Assembly (NCBI RefSeq): GCF_003182485.1
Contig: NZ_QGTX01000001.1
Location: forward strand, 2,190,001-2,254,000
Source: Geodermatophilus normandii
GTDB lineage: Bacteria > Actinomycetota > Actinomycetes > Mycobacteriales > Geodermatophilaceae
Direction: 5' to 3'
Length of the DNA: 64,000 nt
Shown here: one piece after another, positions 63,179 to 64,000 of the stretch
Position numbering within the stretch: the stretch's first letter is position 1
Layout of the letters: the number at the start of each line of letters is the position of its first letter
Program-made: the position numbers and the translations under genes
The notes under the pieces: model-generated
The model's input: only the letters and a program-made list of their open reading frames with translations
Told to the model about the DNA's origin: nothing
The model's database searches: none

Positions 63179-64000
<822 letters not shown>

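Overview
The window is a very GC-rich actinobacterial chromosome segment with overwhelmingly G/C third codon positions. It carries no transposase, integrase, phage gene or CRISPR array. The gene content suggests a soil or rock-dwelling actinobacterium, possibly Geodermatophilaceae: nickel superoxide dismutase with its maturation peptidase, WhiB1, a SigR/RsrA redox switch, Kgd, a P450 with a 3Fe-4S ferredoxin, a wax-ester synthase and the 24-residue ribosomal protein bL37. The family-level assignment is inference. From memory, several blocks match Mycobacterium tuberculosis gene order: UPF0182, PDZ/Lon protease and DUF2342 (Rv3193c-Rv3195), then lipid kinase, whiB1, pdtaS, biotinyl protein, rshA, sigH, SRAP, aroA and rsgA (about Rv3218-Rv3228). 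Many genes look leaderless, with a TANNNT box 6-9 nt before GTG or ATG.

Layout. 0-8 kb: a broken ThiF-like gene, a zinc-ribbon protein, an M48-like peptidase, DUF2342, a PDZ/Lon-type protease and UPF0182. 8-12 kb: pgi, two initiator tRNA genes with strong terminators, a racemase-family protein and a hemerythrin-domain protein. 12-16 kb: P450 plus ferredoxin, then cbs-metB transsulfuration. 17-21 kb: a tight operon of aldo/keto reductase, hydrolase, XdhC C-terminal domain and xylulokinase-like kinase. 21-28 kb: hisN, small proteins, rsgA-aroA, a semialdehyde dehydrogenase and an SRAP protein. 28-32 kb: a fused membrane/spermidine-synthase protein, ybaK and sigR-rsrA with a clear SigR-type autoregulatory promoter. 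32-39 kb: a degenerate biotin-carboxylase-like protein with a stand-alone biotinyl protein, a hydrolase diverging from a WS/DGAT, pdtaS, whiB1 and a lipid kinase. 40-45 kb: HAD phosphatase, phosphatidylserine synthase and decarboxylase, sodN/sodX and rmlC. 45-54 kb: malic enzyme, a PLP decarboxylase with a GPH transporter, a membrane acyltransferase with a DUF1023 hydrolase, a two-component pair and a DUF457-like membrane protein. 54-64 kb: kgd, an ankyrin protein, an ABC exporter, a universal stress protein, a class III adenylyl cyclase and an incomplete ABC-F gene.

Two cross-cutting observations matter most. First, seven genes, including the central metabolic gene kgd, are interrupted by a frame change in the same direction. 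Each is repaired by adding one base (or four) in a G/C-rich tract, often a homopolymer, which points to under-called bases in the sequence rather than true gene decay. Second, a palindromic intergenic element of about 45-50 bp occurs downstream of the ferredoxin, ybaK and sodN genes, always in the sense direction. Its outer arms differ in sequence but remain perfectly complementary within each full copy, while an inner core is conserved. This covariation suggests a structured 3'-end RNA element or a mobile palindrome. One copy appears to have removed the ybaK stop codon and added a new C-terminus.
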